A stretch of DNA of 64,000 bases from Leucobacter aridicollis (GTDB lineage: Bacteria > Actinomycetota > Actinomycetes > Actinomycetales > Microbacteriaceae): contig NZ_CP075339.1 in NCBI RefSeq assembly GCF_024399335.1, positions 1,984,001 through 2,048,000 on the forward strand, given 5' to 3'. The position numbers and the translations under genes were made by a program. Positions within the stretch are counted from its first letter, which is position 1. Every line of letters begins with the position of its first letter. Below are positions 17,278 through 26,346 of this stretch, in pieces. The notes under the pieces are model-generated. The model saw only the letters and a program-made list of their open reading frames with translations, had not been told where the DNA came from and searched no databases.

Positions 17278-17790
17278 ATGGCGAGCGAGACACGGGCAAC
17301 TCAGACGAGACGACGCGGACCACTCGCGCTGTTCGCAGCCTGGTGCGTTCACGACATCGAAGAGGCGCTGACATTCCCCTCGACTTTCGACGCTCTGGCA
17401 GGGCGCACCGGAGTCGAGCGGCTGCGCATCTCCAAGGGCCAGTCGTGGGGCGCGGTTGGGCTCATGGGCGTACTCGTCGCGTTCGCGTGCTGGCGTGGCG
17501 CGCTCAGCGACGGCCGGTCCCAGCTCTACCGGGCAACCGTGGCGGGGCTCGAATCGCACGTGAGTACACACCTCGCCGCCTCGCTTGTCCAGCGTCGCTA
17601 CACAGCTGGAGTCGCAACCGCGGTGCCTGTCATGTTGCCCGGAGCTCTCGCGGCGCGCAGTGAACTCAGGCGCGCCGGTAGGCCGCTACGCGCCGGCGAC
17701 TACGCCCGTGGGGCGGCGCTACTCCTACCCGCGGCCCTAGCCAGCCAGGTTGTGGCACGTATGTTTCCTAGCCGGCAAAACCGACGGTAA
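17278..17790 (+). CDS. HXXEE-domain membrane protein
   Basis: This 170-residue protein has the motif FAAWCVHDIEEALTFP near residue 22, the His-x-x-Glu-Glu signature that names the HXXEE domain. Hydrophobic segments follow (WGAVGLMGVLVAFACW, TAGVATAVPVMLPGALAARS, RGAALLLPAALASQVVARM), and a second His lies in GLESHVSTHLAAS. The domain's function is not established. A metal-binding membrane enzyme has been suggested by its conserved polar residues in helices. The start is ATG at 17278. It is convergent with the surface-protein gene. Confidence 0.7.
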   Translation: MASETRATQTRRRGPLALFAAWCVHDIEEALTFPSTFDALAGRTGVERLRISKGQSWGAVGLMGVLVAFACWRGALSDGRSQLYRATVAGLESHVSTHLAASLVQRRYTAGVATAVPVMLPGALAARSELRRAGRPLRAGDYARGAALLLPAALASQVVARMFPSRQNRR

Positions 17791-17994
17791 CCCTGCCGGC
17801 GACAGAAGCCATCGTGCACCACGGCCGCACGGCCCCACGGGCGCAAGCCGGGCGAGGCAAGCTGCTCACGTTCGTGTCCGCGGGAGGCTCACTCTCTGCA
17901 TCGGCGGTGCACTGTAGCGCGACTCGCCAAGGGTGCTCCTTCTCCTTGCTCGGCGTGTGAGCCGAGATCACACTCGACCCACACACCCCGAACG

Positions 17995-20900
17995 CTACTC
18001 TTGCCCGCGCACCCAACTCCGTCGGGCGCGGACTACAGCGATGACCCCGAGACCGAGAAGCAGCACGGCAGCAAGCGCAACCGGCGCGAGTGGCGCCCCA
18101 CCCGTCGTCTCGATCACTGGCGGAGTCGGCTTGTTCGGGTCAACAGTTGGCGGCACAACGGCAGTCTTCCAGGCCGCCACCAGCGTCAGATCGGTGGTGA
18201 CCGGGGAGCTGAAGTCGTAGACAGCTCCATTCAGCGTCCACCCGGTGAAGGTGTAGCCGTCACGTACTGGGTCTGCGGGCTTCGCCACCGCCTTCCCGTC
18301 GGCCACTGTGACCGTCGTTGAGGCTTGCCCGTTGTCGGGGTCGAATGTCACCGTGTGATTCTTCGCTCCAACAGGCTCCCACGACGCAAGCAGCGTTGTG
18401 TCTGCTGTCACGGGCGTCGCGAAGTCGTACGGTTCGCCGTTCAGCGTCCAGCCGGCGAATGTGTGTCCCTCGCGCACAGGGTCGCTCGGTTGCGCGACGA
18501 GTTCGCCGTCGACAACAGTCACGGTGGAGACTTCGTCACCGTTATCGGGATCGAAAGTCACGACGTGCGTCACGGCGGGCACTTCCTCCCAAGCTGCAAC
18601 GAGCGTGATGTCAGCTGTCACCGCCTTACTGAACTCGTATGGTTCACCGTCGAGCGTCCACCCAGTGAAGGCAAACCCATCCTTGACGGGGTCAGCTGGC
18701 TTCGCGACCGAGCCGCCGTCGACGACACTCTCCGTAGATGTCGCCTCGCCATTGTCTGGATCAAATGTCACTGTGTGAGTGACAACCGGGATCTCTTCCC
18801 ACTGCGCAACGAGAGTAATGTCTGAGGTGACAGGGCTATCGAAGTCGTAGTCGACGTCTTGCAGGGTCCAGCCGATAAAGGTGAAGCCCTCACGAGTCGG
18901 ATCGGCAGGCTGCGCCACAGGGTCGCCGTCAGCGACCTGAATTTCGGTCGGGTCCGAGCCGTTCTGCGGATCAAACGTCACCGTGTGGGTAACGACGGCC
19001 ACCTCCTCCCAACCCGCCACCAACGTGATGTCAGCGGTGACTGGGCTGTCGAAGTCGTATGCTGCCCCTGCAAGCGTCCACCCAGTGAACGTGAAGCCTT
19101 CCCGAGTCGGGTCGGCGGGCTTGGTCACGGCTTCACCGTCTGTGACGGCTTCGGTGAATGACGCCTCTCCGTTTTGCGGGTCGAATGTGACTGTGTGCTC
19201 GACGACAGGCACCTCTTCCCACACCGCGATGAGTGTCAGATCGGAGGTCACCGCCGCCGCGAAGTCGTACTCGTCTCCATCGAGAGTCCAGCCAGCGAAG
19301 GTGAAGCCCTCACGTACAGGCTCGGCTGGCTCGGCGACTGTATCTCCGTGTGCGACGGTTTCAGAGAATGAGGCCTCGCCGTTGCCAGGCTCGAAGGTCA
19401 CCGTGTATTCAACGTCAGCGAACTGCGCGTAGACGGTTTGGCCGGCTACAGCGACTGGCGCGGTCACCTGAGTTCCCCCTGTCGGGCTCTCGAACCAGCC
19501 GATAAAGGATTTGCCTGCCGGCGGGGTCGGGTTAGTTGCTGGCAGCGGCACTGAGGCGCCCGGTGACGCGACCTCAAACCAGCCATTGGAGGCGGTTGCG
19601 TCGCTAATGAAGCTCCCCTGCTCGCCTGGCAAGGCGGGCGTCAGTCCCGTCCACGAGCCCCCGTTCTCGGCTGCGTCGAATCGTACGTAGTCCATCGTGT
19701 ACGCGCCCGCATCCTGTGGGCCGGTTGGACGGTAGGCGACGCCGCGCTCATCTGCGTCAAGCCCAGTGTCGCCAGTCACGATGCGAGACGCAGTGGGCGT
19801 TGCGTCGGTCACAGGCGGCACGATCGCAAGGGTTGGGATCGCTCGGCTTTCTGCCCCAGAACGCGCGTCGCCCGCGATCACTGTGGTGCCGTTGGCAGCC
19901 GGCTCAGGAGTGACTGTCCCAAAGATCCCCTTCGCGTACGCCTCCTCTTCGCCTGCAGGGACGCTGCAGGCGACACCGCCGGAGCAGGTCAGGGATGTTC
20001 CGAGCATGCCTGCCACCGAATTCGACCGAGTGAAGACGTTGTCTGCGAGCGCCCCGGCGGGCCGCTGAAATCCACCAGAGTTGAACGTCGTGTGGACACC
20101 GAAGTCGACGCCGCCGCGCCCCTGATCCTTCGTGTTGCCAAAGAACGTGTTGTTCGAAATATCGACCTCGACGCGCAGCGAGACCTGGATGGCACCGCCA
20201 GTGTCAGCAGTCTCGCCGCCAGACACGTTGTTCGCAAACGTGGAGTTCTTGACTGTCAGTTTCGTGAGAAACGGTGGAGTTGAGGAAGCGTTCTGCCCCT
20301 CGACAAAAATGGCCGCCCCATCGTCCTGCGCAGTGTTGCCGATAAACGAGCTGTTTGTCACCGTCAGCGACCCGTTGTGCGTCTGGTTGGGGTTCATGAC
20401 GGAGACAGCGCCACCGTCGGCGTTCGCCGGGGTCGAGGACGAGGCCGTGCTGTTGCCCTCGAAGAGGTCATTGTGCAGTGTCAACTGCACGTACGAATTG
20501 TGCAGCGAAATGGCCCCGCCGCGGGGCTGCGCTCCCCCTTCACGGAATTCGTTGTCGCGAAAGAGCGAGTTCTGGATCAGGACGGCGCCGCGCGAGTCGG
20601 CTCTGAAGCTCATCGCGCCGCCCGAGTAACCAGCGCCGTTGGTTCCGACGTTCTCAAGCACACTGATTCGATTCATCGTGGTTTGAGCGTCTGCATTGTT
20701 GCGACCGAACGACAGCGCCGCGCCCGTACTTGCCGAGTTTCTCGCTATCGTCATGTCTTCGAGTAGCAGCTGCCCCGATCCGGATCCGCCGAGCACGACT
20801 GCGCTCGCGCCGAGGTCAGCGACTGTGATGCCGCTGAGCTCGACTGCGGCGCTGTCATTCTGAGTGACCTGGAGACCGCCGTTGGTCCCGTCAGCCCGAG

Positions 20901-21285
20901 GCGCGAGTTCAAGGTTTCGCAATGCAACGGAGCCGGCCCCGCCCACGGTGAGCTGAATGTGGCGGCCCACTGCTGGAGCGCTCAGAGAGTGATTGGTGCC
21001 GTCGATTTCGATTGCTATACCCGCACTATTTGTCAGAGACAGCGTGCCGGGGAGCTCATCGGGGAATGCAGCGCTCAGCTCGATCGCGGTATCGACGGAG
21101 GCGTCATTGAACGCGTCACGTAATTCGTCAGCTGTGTCGACCGAGACAGACTCGGCCGCATGTGCCGGGGCGGTGAGCAGCAGTGAGCCGAACACCATCG
21201 CCGCAACCGTCGAGAGGGCAGCCAGAGGCCGCAGCCGCGGCCGCGAGGGGCGATGGATTGCAGAATGACGTGTGTGTCGCACCAT
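17995..21285 (-). CDS. Large secreted surface protein: beta-helix region plus six InlB-type B repeats
   Basis: This 1096-residue exported protein starts at MVRHTRHSAIHRPS with a Sec signal peptide ending in LLTAPAHAAES. Residues of about 50-500 are rich in Asn/Ser/Gly turns (TVTNSSFIGNTAQDDGAAIF, TVKNSTFANNVSGG), typical of a right-handed parallel beta-helix. After a divergent Gly/Trp segment come six repeats of about 69 residues beginning (H)TVTFDPxNG and ending LVAxWEE, which are Listeria/Bacteroides InlB B repeats. The C-terminus is a Pro-rich stretch, ETTGGAP, a hydrophobic helix and RARRSWVRGQE. This has the layout of a sortase or anchor signal but lacks a standard LPXTG. No sortase is adjacent. 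An adhesin or wall-associated role is inferred. Confidence 0.85.
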   Translation of the reverse strand: MVRHTRHSAIHRPSRPRLRPLAALSTVAAMVFGSLLLTAPAHAAESVSVDTADELRDAFNDASVDTAIELSAAFPDELPGTLSLTNSAGIAIEIDGTNHSLSAPAVGRHIQLTVGGAGSVALRNLELAPRADGTNGGLQVTQNDSAAVELSGITVADLGASAVVLGGSGSGQLLLEDMTIARNSASTGAALSFGRNNADAQTTMNRISVLENVGTNGAGYSGGAMSFRADSRGAVLIQNSLFRDNEFREGGAQPRGGAISLHNSYVQLTLHNDLFEGNSTASSSTPANADGGAVSVMNPNQTHNGSLTVTNSSFIGNTAQDDGAAIFVEGQNASSTPPFLTKLTVKNSTFANNVSGGETADTGGAIQVSLRVEVDISNNTFFGNTKDQGRGGVDFGVHTTFNSGGFQRPAGALADNVFTRSNSVAGMLGTSLTCSGGVACSVPAGEEEAYAKGIFGTVTPEPAANGTTVIAGDARSGAESRAIPTLAIVPPVTDATPTASRIVTGDTGLDADERGVAYRPTGPQDAGAYTMDYVRFDAAENGGSWTGLTPALPGEQGSFISDATASNGWFEVASPGASVPLPATNPTPPAGKSFIGWFESPTGGTQVTAPVAVAGQTVYAQFADVEYTVTFEPGNGEASFSETVAHGDTVAEPAEPVREGFTFAGWTLDGDEYDFAAAVTSDLTLIAVWEEVPVVEHTVTFDPQNGEASFTEAVTDGEAVTKPADPTREGFTFTGWTLAGAAYDFDSPVTADITLVAGWEEVAVVTHTVTFDPQNGSDPTEIQVADGDPVAQPADPTREGFTFIGWTLQDVDYDFDSPVTSDITLVAQWEEIPVVTHTVTFDPDNGEATSTESVVDGGSVAKPADPVKDGFAFTGWTLDGEPYEFSKAVTADITLVAAWEEVPAVTHVVTFDPDNGDEVSTVTVVDGELVAQPSDPVREGHTFAGWTLNGEPYDFATPVTADTTLLASWEPVGAKNHTVTFDPDNGQASTTVTVADGKAVAKPADPVRDGYTFTGWTLNGAVYDFSSPVTTDLTLVAAWKTAVVPPTVDPNKPTPPVIETTGGAPLAPVALAAVLLLGLGVIAVVRARRSWVRGQE
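18166..19410 (-). repeat. Six in-frame B repeats of about 207 bp each
   Basis: Each unit encodes about 69 residues in the order TVTFxPxNG, a Glu/Thr-rich strand, KPADPxREGFTFxGWTL, YDF, then T(A/S)DxTLVAxWEE. The units diverge enough in nucleotide sequence to limit slippage. The last unit (18166 end) leads into the Pro-rich anchor region. Confidence 0.85.
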
Positions 21286-21745
21286 ATTTGCAACCCTAAG
21301 AGTTCTCTGTCTAAAGTCAATGCACAGCGCAGAATCCTCACAATTGCAGCCAATCTGATGCTGCAATAGCGAAATCAAGTGCAGCTTGGCTGCACACATG
21401 CATATCATTCGTGCACAAAGCAGTTTGTCCTGGCCTCGCTGTCTCTCGTTGCCCAGCATCACCTGCTCTCAGACGAGGCACCTCGTGCCCGAGGCCTGCC
21501 CGCAGTGCAACTCATACCGGTATGACCCGAATCGCAGAGCGATCAGTCTTGGACAGACTGGTCGCCCGCGGCGACGATTGAACTTCATCCAGGGCAACGT
21601 CGCCTTCTCCCCCACACAGGCGTGCGGCACAGGCCAGACGCTCCCGTCGGCACGGCTGCCTTGAGCGCCGCCTCAGGCTTCTTACGCCCACGGCCCGCCA
21701 CGTCATGCAGCCCACGAACAGACGCTTCGAGAACGGAGAACCGAC
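21286..21745. promoter_or_regulatory. Divergent intergenic region with a 14-bp perfect palindrome
   Basis: No convincing gene was seen in this 460-bp gap between the surface-protein gene (minus) and the TRAP-type lipoprotein gene (plus). TCATACCGGTATGA at 21512-21525 is a perfect 14-bp palindrome about 220 nt upstream of the lipoprotein start and is a candidate operator. The segment near 21290-21420 is noticeably richer in A and T than its surroundings and probably contains the surface-protein promoter. Confidence 0.5.
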
Positions 21746-22822
21746 ATGACTCACGTAGCAGCACGCACGAGAGCACTTCGTGCAGCCGCCCTATGCTCCG
21801 CGGCTGGGCTTGCCCTCTCTCTGAGCGCCTGCGACTCGTCGATCGCAGACGAAGCGGGAGAAACGTACACCATCCGGCTCGCAGATTATATGCCCCCCAC
21901 TCACTTCCTCGCGACTGATCTCATTGTGCCGTGGCAGGAGGAGGTTACCGAGCGAACGGGTGGGCGGGTGACATTTGACTACTATCCGGGCGGTCAGCTC
22001 GTTGAGACCTCAGAGCTCTACGCGGCGGTGCAGGGAGGGGTTGTCGACGCTGCCATCTTCCCTCCCACTGTCGCCGCACCCGTTGACCTGCCACTCTCTG
22101 GCGTCGTCGCGCTCCCGGGCATCCAAGCTCCGGCGGGGCTGCCCGAGGCATCAGCTGCGTACACGGGGCTCCTGCTTGGTTCACTTGCCGAACTGGAGTG
22201 GGAACCCAAGGGAGTGACGCCGATGTTGGGGCTCATCGTGGGCCAGAACCAGCTAGTCAACCGTGGTGCACCTGTGAGGGGCATCGATGATTGGCGCGGC
22301 CTGACTGTGCGTGGCTCGGGTGGAATGCTCGATATTGTCATCGTCGAGGCAGGTGGCGCCGCGGCGACTCTGGCCACGACCGAAATCTACGAGGCGCTCC
22401 AGCGGCGCACGATCGACACGTCGATCACGTCAGGCGAGACCGCCGCTCAGTACAAGCTTGAGGAAGTCGCTGAGTCAATTTCCGTGAACTCGCAGCTTGG
22501 CCTCGCCGCGGTCACACTCGCAATGTCGACGGCCACGTGGGACGGCTTTCCGCCAGACATCCAGCACGCAATCAGGGAGGCGTCTGCCGCCGCGCTTGAG
22601 CGCTTCGGCGAGGCGACGGCTGGTCTTTTCGATTCCATCAGGGAGCAACTCGGGGATCAGGTCGACTTCTACACGTTGACTGCTGAGGATGTCGAATCGC
22701 TCCACCCAGCCGTGACGGCGGCCCAGGCAGCGTGGATCTCGGAGCATGAGGCTCAGGGGCTTCCCGCCCAGGAAGTGTTCGACGAGTGGGTGCGGGCGGC
22801 GCGCGCTGCGGCGGGCGAGTAA
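21746..22822 (+). CDS. TRAP-type (DctP family) substrate-binding lipoprotein, orphan
   Basis: This 358-residue protein has a lipoprotein signal (ALSLSAC, Cys29 as mature N-terminus) and a DctP-family periplasmic-binding fold. Motifs include YTIRLADYMPPTHFLATDLI, TGGRVTFDYYPGGQLVETSE, GVVDAAIFPPTVAAP, the hinge-region WRGLTVRGSGGMLDIVIVEA and ALQRRTIDTSITSGETAAQY. TRAP transporters pair this protein with DctQ/DctM permeases and import organic acids using a sodium gradient. No permease gene lies nearby. In a monoderm cell the lipid anchor holds the binding protein at the membrane. The ligand is unknown. It may work with a distant permease or act in sensing. Confidence 0.83.
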   Translation: MTHVAARTRALRAAALCSAAGLALSLSACDSSIADEAGETYTIRLADYMPPTHFLATDLIVPWQEEVTERTGGRVTFDYYPGGQLVETSELYAAVQGGVVDAAIFPPTVAAPVDLPLSGVVALPGIQAPAGLPEASAAYTGLLLGSLAELEWEPKGVTPMLGLIVGQNQLVNRGAPVRGIDDWRGLTVRGSGGMLDIVIVEAGGAAATLATTEIYEALQRRTIDTSITSGETAAQYKLEEVAESISVNSQLGLAAVTLAMSTATWDGFPPDIQHAIREASAAALERFGEATAGLFDSIREQLGDQVDFYTLTAEDVESLHPAVTAAQAAWISEHEAQGLPAQEVFDEWVRAARAAAGE

Positions 22823-22839
22823 GTTGCGCCCGCGGCCCG

Positions 22840-23535
22840 CTAGTTTCCGGCTTGGAGCGGCCCGGCAGTCGCAGGAGGCGGACCGATTTCGTCGACGTGG
22901 TGTCCGGTGCAGGCGTCGTTCGTTGTTCGCGCGCTGAGTACCCTGGACGTTCGAAACCAGCGGATTGCGCCGCGAAGCCGGCACCACCCGATCAGGTACC
23001 AGTGCCCACCTGTCGCCGCGAAAATCATGGGTTCGACATCGCGAGTGGTCTCCTCACCCTCCGCCGAGACGTATCTGATGCGCACGACCCGCTGGTCAGC
23101 GAGGCCCTGTTCCAAGGCAGAGCGAACGGTCCGGGGACCCGCTGCCTCGTTGTCTACCCAGATGCGTTGAGCGAGCTCGCCGGCGTGCACTCGGGTGGCA
23201 GGGTCGAGCACGTCGAGAATCTTCCGCACTCCGGCCGCCGCGAGGTCGGCAAACGGCGCATCCGCCGCTGCGGTCACCGCGGCGAGCAACGCAACGGCCT
23301 GCGCAGGGCTCAGGGTGATTGGCGGCAGGTTTCCCTGCACAAGCATTCCGTAGCCTCCACCGGGGCCAGGCCTCGCCCACACAGGTAGTCCGCTGTTCTC
23401 GAGCGCGTCGATGTCTCGCTTCACCGTGCGCAGCGACACGCCGAACTGCGCGGCCAGGCCGGCAGCGGTCACCCCTCGGGTTCCGCTCCGACGCAGCGCC
23501 TCAGACAGTGCGTGCAGCCGCTCCGAACGTTTCAT
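22840..23535 (-). CDS. WYL-domain transcriptional regulator (YafY type)
   Basis: The 231-residue protein begins with an HTH_11-type winged helix (MKRSERLHALSEALRR, GVTAAGLAAQFGVSLRTVKRDIDALE). A Gly-rich wing (RPGPGGGYGML) follows, then a WYL ligand-binding domain recognised by GHWYLIGWCRLRGAIRWFRTSRVL near residues 170-195. The start was set at MKRSER (23533-23535). It is divergent from the alpha/beta hydrolase gene 84 bp away. This gene pair is common in actinobacteria and suggests that the regulator controls the hydrolase. The inducer is unknown. Confidence 0.88.
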   Translation of the reverse strand: MKRSERLHALSEALRRSGTRGVTAAGLAAQFGVSLRTVKRDIDALENSGLPVWARPGPGGGYGMLVQGNLPPITLSPAQAVALLAAVTAAADAPFADLAAAGVRKILDVLDPATRVHAGELAQRIWVDNEAAGPRTVRSALEQGLADQRVVRIRYVSAEGEETTRDVEPMIFAATGGHWYLIGWCRLRGAIRWFRTSRVLSARTTNDACTGHHVDEIGPPPATAGPLQAGN

Positions 23536-23619
23536 CAAGCCCCCTTCAAGAGGTGTGTGGTGAAATCATGACAGAAATAGTGCCATCAAGTTGTCCGCCA
23601 CCCGCGGGAAGATACGTTC

Positions 23620-24396
23620 ATGACTTCACACGCACCCCACTCAGCATTCGTTCTCGTCCCCGGGCATTGGCTCGGCGCCTGGGCATGGGACGAGGTTGTC
23701 GCGCACCTGCAGGAAGCAGGTCACCGCGCCACCGCACTCACGCTGCCAGGCCGGGATCCAGCGGATCCGGATCGCGAACTGCGTAACCTCACCGACCAGG
23801 CGCGCGCGATTGAAGCCGCGATTCGCGAGCACCGCGGCGACGTCGTCCTCGTGGCACACAGCGGCGCGAACGGCCCGGTGACGGCGGTGCTCGACAGCTC
23901 CCCCGACATCGTCGCGCGCGTCGTGTGGGTCGACAGCGGGCCAGTCGGAGACGCCACTGCGTTCGCACCAGACTTCCCAGAGGACACAGCGAGCACAGCG
24001 GGCACAGCGAGCACAGCGGGCGAAGACGGTGCAGAGCACACAGACGCACTGCCACTGCCCGATTTCGCCGCGCTCGGGAAACAGGCGAGCCTTGCGGAGC
24101 TCAGCGAGGCATCCCTCGAGGAGTTCCGAGCGCGGGCCCTGCCAGAGCCGGCGGGCGTGCTCCGCGAGCGGGTGGCGCTTCGAAACAACGCACGCTACAA
24201 CGTGCCAACGACGTTCGTGTGCTGTTCGCTCTCAAGTGCAGACGTAGCGGCCCTCGGCGCTGCGGGTCACCCCATGTTCGCAGAGGTGCCGCGATTCACG
24301 GACGTCACCTATGTCGACCTCCCGACAGGCCACTGGCCGATGTGGAGTCGACCGCGCGAGCTTGCATCGATCCTGATGGCCACGCTCGACCGATAG
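23620..24396 (+). CDS. Alpha/beta hydrolase (esterase EstC-like)
   Basis: This 258-residue hydrolase opens with AFVLVPGHWLGAWAWDEVVA (oxyanion-hole loop), then ALTLPGRDPADPD. The nucleophile elbow is VLVAHSGANGP (Ser in AHSGA), and the catalytic His lies near the end in DLPTGHWPMWSRP. A short low-complexity loop of alternating Thr/Ala/Ser/Gly (about residues 125-135) arises from a DNA repeat of GCACAGCGRG units. It is divergent from the WYL regulator, which probably controls it. The substrate is unknown. Confidence 0.85.
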   Translation: MTSHAPHSAFVLVPGHWLGAWAWDEVVAHLQEAGHRATALTLPGRDPADPDRELRNLTDQARAIEAAIREHRGDVVLVAHSGANGPVTAVLDSSPDIVARVVWVDSGPVGDATAFAPDFPEDTASTAGTASTAGEDGAEHTDALPLPDFAALGKQASLAELSEASLEEFRARALPEPAGVLRERVALRNNARYNVPTTFVCCSLSSADVAALGAAGHPMFAEVPRFTDVTYVDLPTGHWPMWSRPRELASILMATLDR

Positions 24397-24489
24397 CCAC
24401 CCACCGGAGCGCCGCACGCCATTGGCGAGCGCTGGCAGGCCGGGCGCCGCGGCGTGCAGGGCGAGCCCAAGCCGCGAACCATCGATGCG

Positions 24490-26346
24490 CTATACAGTGA
24501 CCCCTGGCTGCGACTCCCGGCCACCTACCAGAGCCTCGCTCAGGAGGGCTCGGTGCGTGAGGTGCGGATGATGCCCGGCTCCGGGAATCGCGACGACGCC
24601 GATATTCGGGCGCGATGCAAGCTCGGCAACCAGCGCCGAGTCGAGCGGATCCTGTGCCCCGGTGATGATCGTGACCGGGCCTTCGAAACGTGCGAGGGCT
24701 ACGCGAAGCTCGGCCCGCCACCGCAGCGATGCAGTCTGCCGCAGTTGCGCTGCGACGCGGCGAGAAGCCCCTCGGCGCAGGTCACTCACGCTGGATTCGA
24801 GCGCGTCGGCCTCCGCGTCCGTACCCGTCAGCAGCCGCGAGAGTCCGGTCCCGTTGAGCCCACGCATATAGGCGGCAATGAGCGGCCGCGGGAGATGCCT
24901 CGTGACTGAGCGCGACTGCAGAAAGAACGGAGATACGAGAGTCAGTGCGCTCACGCGCCCCGGGAACCTGTCCGCTGCAGTGACTGCGGCCGCGGCGCCG
25001 AGGGAGTGCCCGACGAGATGGACCGGGCTGGTCGGCAGAACCTCGGGAAGCCACCGCCCCCAGTCGGTGATGCCCGTTGCCCCGCTCAGCCCCAGCCCGG
25101 GAAGGTCAACAACCCGAGCGTCAATATCGCTCGCTACGTCGGCCCAGGTGTCTGCGTTGATCGGCAGTCCTGGCAGGATCAGACCCGACGCGTCGCCCGC
25201 ACCAAGCGTGAATGTCCGAATGCCGCCCGCTTCCACGTAGCGACGATCATCGCCGGGCTGTGCCCCGAAACGATGCGCGGCAAGATAGTCGGCCCACCGT
25301 TCAAGCGAGACCCTGACGTCTGGCTGCAGTAGCCCGTGTCGCGCTGCAAGCTCGTTCGCGGCGTCGGTCGGATACCTGTCAGCGGACATGAACGTCAGCG
25401 TCTCGGGGTCGGCTTTGGTGATCCGCTGTGGCAGGCGTTTGATGACTGCGACGGGCACACGCACCCGCGGCACGGGCGCGCCGAGGTGCCTTCCGACGTG
25501 CGCAAGCATGTCGCCGAGCGGCGGCGTGCGGTCATCGAGCACCCAATATGCACGACCTGCTGCACCAGGATCGGTCGCGGCACGCTCCATGAATGCCGCA
25601 AAGTAGTCGACCGTGACGACGGGCAGGAAGACGTCGTCGCCGCCCGGGAGCGCGGCTGTCTCCCCGCGGTAGAGCTGCCCGACTGTTGTCGCAAGCCCAA
25701 TGAGCTGGTCGGACTCGCCAGTGACGCTATCGCCGATCACGCTCGACGGGTTCACGACTGTCCAAGCCAGGCCGAGCTCGGTCGCCCGCGCTTGGAACAC
25801 CGCGTCAGACTCCATCTTTGAGCCCTCGTAGGCGCCCGCTTCCCCGTACACCGCCGAGCGATGCGTATCGCTCCAGGGCACCAAGGACGGATCCTGTCCA
25901 CCGACCCTGTAACCAGAGATGTGGAGCAGTCGCCCGAGTCTGGGAAGCTGCGACGCAAACTCAACCACCCGCTCGACGATCCCAACGTTTGCGTCCCGCG
26001 CCTCGTCGACAGACATCCCGAAGCGGTACAGTCCCGCACAATTGTGGATCTCGGTGACTGAGGCGAAGGCCGTTGGACCGCCAGCCAAGATCTCGGGCGC
26101 CGCGAAATCGACAACGGCTGTCTGTACCGATCCGAGGCCACCGTGCTCGCGTACCCACTGCACAACCTTCGCTCCGGACTCCTCTGACCGGACTGCCACG
26201 GTGACGTCTGCGCCGGCCCCGAGAAGCTTGAGCACCAGGTGCCTGCCGACAAGCCCGGACGCCCCGAACACAAGCGCGTGACGCGAATCCCCACCCGATG
26301 CGATCTCGCCCTCGGCCGTCAGGCCCCGGTTCCCACTCTCCCCCAT
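24490..26346 (-). CDS. Two-domain fusion: NAD(P)-dependent extended SDR plus alpha/beta hydrolase
   Basis: This protein of about 618 residues joins two enzymes. Residues of about 20-360 are an extended SDR/epimerase-type domain: nucleotide-binding ALVFGASGLVGRHLVLK and a YxxxK catalytic pair in GAYEGSKMESD, with the fatty-acyl/sterol dehydrogenase-like LLHISGYRVGG before it. Residues of about 370-618 are an alpha/beta hydrolase: LILPGLPINADTWADVA, VVDLPGLGLSG, nucleophile HLVGHSLGAAAA, an Asp in GAQDPLDSALV and His in IPGAGHHPHLTH. The ATG at 26344-26346 overlaps the TetR stop by one base (TGATG), so translation is coupled. The pair likely acts on a hydrophobic ester or ketone. The substrate is unknown. 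Confidence 0.85.
   Translation of the reverse strand: MGESGNRGLTAEGEIASGGDSRHALVFGASGLVGRHLVLKLLGAGADVTVAVRSEESGAKVVQWVREHGGLGSVQTAVVDFAAPEILAGGPTAFASVTEIHNCAGLYRFGMSVDEARDANVGIVERVVEFASQLPRLGRLLHISGYRVGGQDPSLVPWSDTHRSAVYGEAGAYEGSKMESDAVFQARATELGLAWTVVNPSSVIGDSVTGESDQLIGLATTVGQLYRGETAALPGGDDVFLPVVTVDYFAAFMERAATDPGAAGRAYWVLDDRTPPLGDMLAHVGRHLGAPVPRVRVPVAVIKRLPQRITKADPETLTFMSADRYPTDAANELAARHGLLQPDVRVSLERWADYLAAHRFGAQPGDDRRYVEAGGIRTFTLGAGDASGLILPGLPINADTWADVASDIDARVVDLPGLGLSGATGITDWGRWLPEVLPTSPVHLVGHSLGAAAAVTAADRFPGRVSALTLVSPFFLQSRSVTRHLPRPLIAAYMRGLNGTGLSRLLTGTDAEADALESSVSDLRRGASRRVAAQLRQTASLRWRAELRVALARFEGPVTIITGAQDPLDSALVAELASRPNIGVVAIPGAGHHPHLTHRALLSEALVGGRESQPGVTV

Noticed and set aside
21512..21754. 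An 80-codon minus frame in the gap before the TRAP lipoprotein gene
   Set aside because: Arg/Cys-rich, no family match and it would overlap the promoter and start of the lipoprotein gene.
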